From Methanobacteriaceae archaeon (GTDB lineage Archaea > Methanobacteriota > Methanobacteria > Methanobacteriales > Methanobacteriaceae), in contig JACBOA010000002.1 of the NCBI GenBank assembly GCA_013403005.1, positions 77,001-141,000 of the forward strand: a stretch of DNA of 64,000 nucleotides. Reading direction: 5' to 3'. Of this stretch, positions 60,914 through 64,000 are shown piece after piece (positions within the stretch are counted from its first letter, which is position 1; the number at the start of each line of letters is the position of its first letter). The position numbers were made by a program, and so were the translations under genes. The notes below the pieces were generated by a model. It did not search any database, was not told the origin of the DNA, and saw only the letters and a list, made by a program, of their open reading frames with translations.

Positions 60914-62347
60914 TTAAAAAGCGTAATATCTTTTCGCGATTATAAAAAGGCTGATACTAATAATAATGATGCTAAAAAGGATTATTATTATGTGAGACTT
61001 TTCAGGTAGCCTTAAATTAATTTTAAGTCCCATTAAATTGATGTGTTTCTTTTTGGTGTAAAATAGTAAAAATAAAAGTGGTGCTACTGGTATGAAATAT
61101 CTTCCCTGAACTCCGTATATTATATCCAGACCTACAGGAGTGAAAGTAACGTATTCATAGATTATAATCAGGAAAAACATGGTAAAAAATGTGATAAATG
61201 CCACTAATCTCTGTTTAGAGTTTATTTTTATTGGTGACTCATCTGCTACAGCAACCACTACTAATGCAATTAAATACAGGGCAACAACAATTTCGGGTAA
61301 TGGAAGCTCATTCCAGCCAAAAATACCTACAAAAGACACCAGGAATCCTCCTTTTTCCATGAGGGTGTGGCCTAATATGGGGATGAAACTCAGAGGATGA
61401 GCACTGAGAAATGCTAGCTGGCCTGGTATGGATGCAGTTTGCCATGCAGGAGGCATGGATACATAGAGATTTTTAAACAGATAATTCCATATACCTGCAA
61501 GTAGAACTACAGGCAGAGTTAAAACCAAAAAATTGGAAACCATTATCTTTTTGTTAGCAAATTTATAGGAAGGTATTAAAAAAAACAGAATTAAAAGAAG
61601 GGCATAACCCACCTTGGATAAGACTAACATGGCAAGTAATGCCAGTAAGATGAGTAAATCCCTATTTTCCACCTTCTTTTTCTCCTCTTCAAAGGCCAGT
61701 TTGAAGAAAAATGCAATGGTTAAAAATGAAAGTCCCAGGTTAAAGCTATCTGCTGATAGGGATGCAGCCTCAAAAAGGGTCATGGGCATGAGGGCTAGTA
61801 AAAAGAAAACCCATTTATGCACGGGAGTTATTTTTATAGCAAGAGAAACCATTAAGACCCAGATCAGTAAATTTATGATGCGTCCCAGATACATTAGGGC
61901 CAGTGGAGAGGCACCCATAATACTGGCCACAGCCATAAGGAGACCTGCTGCAGCATAGGGAAGAGGGGGGTAAACCAGGGTGTACATCTCCTTTTGAACG
62001 TAAACCCTGTTTCCCGAGTATATTGGCAAATTTAGGATTGAAGCATAGGAAGATGCATTTTGTTTTACCTCTGAATGGTAAATCATGGGATAAAATGAGG
62101 CAACTGTTTTTTCCAGGTTCTCAGGAACATAAAAACCAGCCACACCCCCAGTTTTTCCAGGTAAGATTTGGCCTTCACTAACCACATAGGCCTTATAATA
62201 ATGTGCTGGTTCATCGTTAATCTGAAAGGGAGGAACCAGCAATGAAAAAATCAATCCGAAAAATATTCCCAGGAAAAGAAATGCTTTTTGAGGCTCGATG
62301 GTCCTTAATTTATCCATCATCAAAGTTCTTTTACAATTTTTTAACAT
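60914..62347 (-). CDS. DUF2142 family polytopic membrane protein
   Basis: The 477-residue protein has about 11-12 membrane segments and a large loop with the conserved FQINDEPAHYYKAYVVSEG and PPLPYAAAGLL, typical of DUF2142. Proteins of this class resemble GT-C glycosyltransferases, and a role in surface glycan synthesis is possible. The start is uncertain: I chose the ATG at 62347, which lies about 26 bases after a TATA-like CTTTTATTA and would be leaderless; ATGs at 62320 and further upstream are in frame. Confidence 0.8.
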   Translation of the reverse strand: MLKNCKRTLMMDKLRTIEPQKAFLFLGIFFGLIFSLLVPPFQINDEPAHYYKAYVVSEGQILPGKTGGVAGFYVPENLEKTVASFYPMIYHSEVKQNASSYASILNLPIYSGNRVYVQKEMYTLVYPPLPYAAAGLLMAVASIMGASPLALMYLGRIINLLIWVLMVSLAIKITPVHKWVFFLLALMPMTLFEAASLSADSFNLGLSFLTIAFFFKLAFEEEKKKVENRDLLILLALLAMLVLSKVGYALLLILFFLIPSYKFANKKIMVSNFLVLTLPVVLLAGIWNYLFKNLYVSMPPAWQTASIPGQLAFLSAHPLSFIPILGHTLMEKGGFLVSFVGIFGWNELPLPEIVVALYLIALVVVAVADESPIKINSKQRLVAFITFFTMFFLIIIYEYVTFTPVGLDIIYGVQGRYFIPVAPLLFLLFYTKKKHINLMGLKINLRLPEKSHIIIILFSIIIISISLFIIAKRYYAF

Positions 62348-62444
62348 AAAAATTTTACTTAAACCAGCAAACCCTAATAAAAGTTTAACTTGCAAATTTA
62401 ACACATGAAATGATGGTTTAAAAAAATAGTTCAATCGCTGCAAA

Positions 62445-63122
62445 CTAGTCACGTAACCTTTCCTGAACCTTATCACTTTTCAACTCCCTCAAAGCATCAG
62501 CAGCAACCCATTTAGCACATTTATCAGGAATTTTTTGTATTTCTTCAGCAGTACGGATAGCTTTCTTATTAAGAGCAATATTTCTTTTTCCAATTTGCCT
62601 TAAAGCCCAGTTAACACTCTTTTTAACATAATTGCGATTGTCTGTTGATTCTCTCTGAATTATAGGGAGGAGTTGTTCGAATTTTTCATCTGGAGCTTTT
62701 TTATCATGCACTGCTAGAACTGCCATCAATGTGAAAGCAGCTCTTTTGACGAATTCTTCATCCCTCCTGCTCCATTCAAATACTTTTTTGTAGGCGAAAG
62801 GAGTCATCCTGAAGAGTTTCATGCAACACTGATCGCAAACCGCCCATGTGTCGAATTTGAGAGCCCAGTTATCCATTTGTTCTTCTGTAATTCTTTTCGG
62901 GTCTTCAATCATACATGCCAGGATCATAGTTTCCTGGTAACCCGCGTCCCAAAGCTGCCTGGCTAAAAAATGGTCTTTACCTGCTTTTTTTGCAATTCTG
63001 CGTAGATCTGGGATTCTCACTCCATACGCATCCTGTGGACGGATTCCAAAACGGGCCATTCCCTTAACATCTTCTGGATTGGATAGAAACTCCAGTTCTT
63101 TAATGATTTCTTCAAATTTCAT
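62445..63122 (-). CDS. DNA alkylation repair protein, AlkD-like
   Basis: This 225-residue HEAT-like repeat protein belongs to the AlkD family, seen in RFGIRPQDAYGVRIPDLRRIAKKAGKD-type start, NWALKFDTWAVCDQCC (the WxxxxDxWxxCD motif that holds the catalytic Asp), and NRNYVKKSVNWALRQIGKRN. AlkD-type glycosylases remove bulky or positively charged alkyl bases. GAGGTCCCT precedes the ATG at 63122. It appears independent of the neighbours. Confidence 0.9.
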   Translation of the reverse strand: MKFEEIIKELEFLSNPEDVKGMARFGIRPQDAYGVRIPDLRRIAKKAGKDHFLARQLWDAGYQETMILACMIEDPKRITEEQMDNWALKFDTWAVCDQCCMKLFRMTPFAYKKVFEWSRRDEEFVKRAAFTLMAVLAVHDKKAPDEKFEQLLPIIQRESTDNRNYVKKSVNWALRQIGKRNIALNKKAIRTAEEIQKIPDKCAKWVAADALRELKSDKVQERLRD

Positions 63123-63200
63123 AGGGACCTCTAAATATTCAATTCAAGAGTAAAATTTACTAATATTATACTTAAACTTCAACGCCTTCCTAAACTAGAT

Positions 63201-64000
63201 TTAAAGCATTAAAATCAAAGCAGTGATGGATATCATGCTCAGTGCCGTGCTTAGGAATATGCAGGCTGCTGCCACCTTCACATCAAGGTCATATGTGATG
63301 GCCAGTACCAGTGTAAACATGGCTGAAGGCATGGCTGCTTCCACAATGGTCACTGTCCGGTCCAGCCCAGAAAGACCAACTAAGGATACAATGAAAAGGG
63401 CAATTAGGGGAGATATGACCAATTTAATGGCTGAAACAAATGAAGCTGCGTCGAAATATTCCTTGATCCCCTTGAATTCCAGAGATAAGCCCAAAGATAT
63501 CATTATTAAAGGTATTGCCGCACCATCAAAATAATCAAGCACACTAGTAGCTAAAGAACCCAGAGGAAAGTGGAAGATATTGGCCAGCACTCCTAAAGTA
63601 ACTGCCAGTAAAGGGGGAAATAGAATTGATCTTTTAATGATATCCTGATAGTTCCCACCGTAGATGGTTAAAAAAAAGACCCCGAAGGAGATGAAGAGAA
63701 TAATTGTTCCCAGATCATAAAATATAGCTCTAACTAATCCTGCTGTTCCGAAAACTCCGAGGCAAACAGGGTATCCTAAAAATCCAGAGTTGAACATGGT
63801 TGAAGCTGCCACCACACTCCAACGGGTTTTAGAAGAGTAGCCTCTAATTCGAGAAAATCCATAAGCTATGATTCCGCATATAATACCTACTAACAGGCAA
63901 ATAAGAGTTATGGTTCCAAAGTTTTGTATATTTGATAAATCAGCACTGTACATGGCCAGGAATATTAATGAGGGAATTGCCAGGTACACCACTATCTTAT
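63201..64000 (-). CDS. AEC family transporter (auxin efflux carrier-like), 5' end off window
   Basis: At least 266 residues are visible, and the frame stays open to the right edge, so the N-terminus is outside. About eight to nine membrane segments are present, with YLAIPSLIFLAMYSADLSN near the visible start, FNSGFLGYPVCLGVFG in the middle and a final EAAMPSAMFTLVLAITYDLD segment. The family exports organic anions or amino acid-like compounds; the substrate is unknown. A GTG inside at 63992 is not the true start. Confidence 0.88.
   Translation of the reverse strand, partial: KIVVYLAIPSLIFLAMYSADLSNIQNFGTITLICLLVGIICGIIAYGFSRIRGYSSKTRWSVVAASTMFNSGFLGYPVCLGVFGTAGLVRAIFYDLGTIILFISFGVFFLTIYGGNYQDIIKRSILFPPLLAVTLGVLANIFHFPLGSLATSVLDYFDGAAIPLIMISLGLSLEFKGIKEYFDAASFVSAIKLVISPLIALFIVSLVGLSGLDRTVTIVEAAMPSAMFTLVLAITYDLDVKVAAACIFLSTALSMISITALILML

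Overview
This window comes from a low-GC hydrogenotrophic methanogen, most probably a Methanobacterium-like member of the Methanobacteriales. The evidence is an acetyl-CoA decarbonylase/synthase (cdh) cluster, a YcaO enzyme of the McrA-thioamidation type, a methanofuran-biosynthesis kinase, a complete Na+-type A1Ao ATP synthase operon, an archaeal TiaS, Thg1 and aEF1-beta, and class III-signal pilin machinery. Archaeal promoter elements (TATA boxes) precede many genes. Most start codons follow a GGAGG or GGTGAT ribosome binding site, while a few genes look leaderless. I saw no insertion sequences, prophage or CRISPR array. The region reads as ordinary chromosome with some lineage-specific genes.

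Layout. 1-4.3 kb: cdhA-cdhB-cdhC on the minus strand, with cdhC running off the left edge. 4.6-7.5 kb: a type IV pilus-like membrane platform and its secretion ATPase. A second platform gene plus a class III pilin sits at 17.1-18.2 kb. 7.5-16.9 kb: a Cys-rich methyltransferase, a TctA/DUF112 membrane protein, the mfnE / zinc ribbon / aEF1-beta operon, Pth2, a lipoprotein, YcaO, a site-2 protease and an M24 peptidase. 18.3-28.3 kb: an aldehyde dehydrogenase of the CofA type, a tRNA-binding protein, PRC-barrel plus aspartate dehydrogenase, Thg1, a JAMM protease, SerA, YbjQ, an unassigned TIM-barrel protein and an archaeal HTH regulator.

28.3-33.9 kb: tiaS followed by four enzymes of carboxylic acid / acyl-CoA chemistry (MmgE/PrpD, an unassigned TIM-barrel-like protein, a class I fumarase alpha-like protein and a citryl-CoA lyase-like protein). 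Their joint pathway is not obvious, and this is the best candidate for an undescribed system here. 33.9-43.2 kb: the ATP synthase operon ahaHIKECFABD plus a translationally coupled unknown gene. 43.4-50.1 kb: accessory genes including two coiled-coil proteins, an ATP-grasp enzyme next to tRNA-Gln, an orphan Cas4-like nuclease, and a cation transporter with an apparent frameshift near its 5' end. A 49-residue small protein lies beside two operator-like palindromes.

50.4-64 kb: an ABC exporter, an MBL-rhodanese protein, a flavin-binding split-barrel protein, TspO, a HEAT-repeat protein, a receiver-PAS-histidine kinase, and a membrane-anchored PIG-L deacetylase next to a membrane acetyltransferase. 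The window ends with a DUF2142 membrane protein, an AlkD-like protein and an AEC transporter that runs off the right edge.

Family assignments rest on motifs read by eye and memory of the families; no database search was run.
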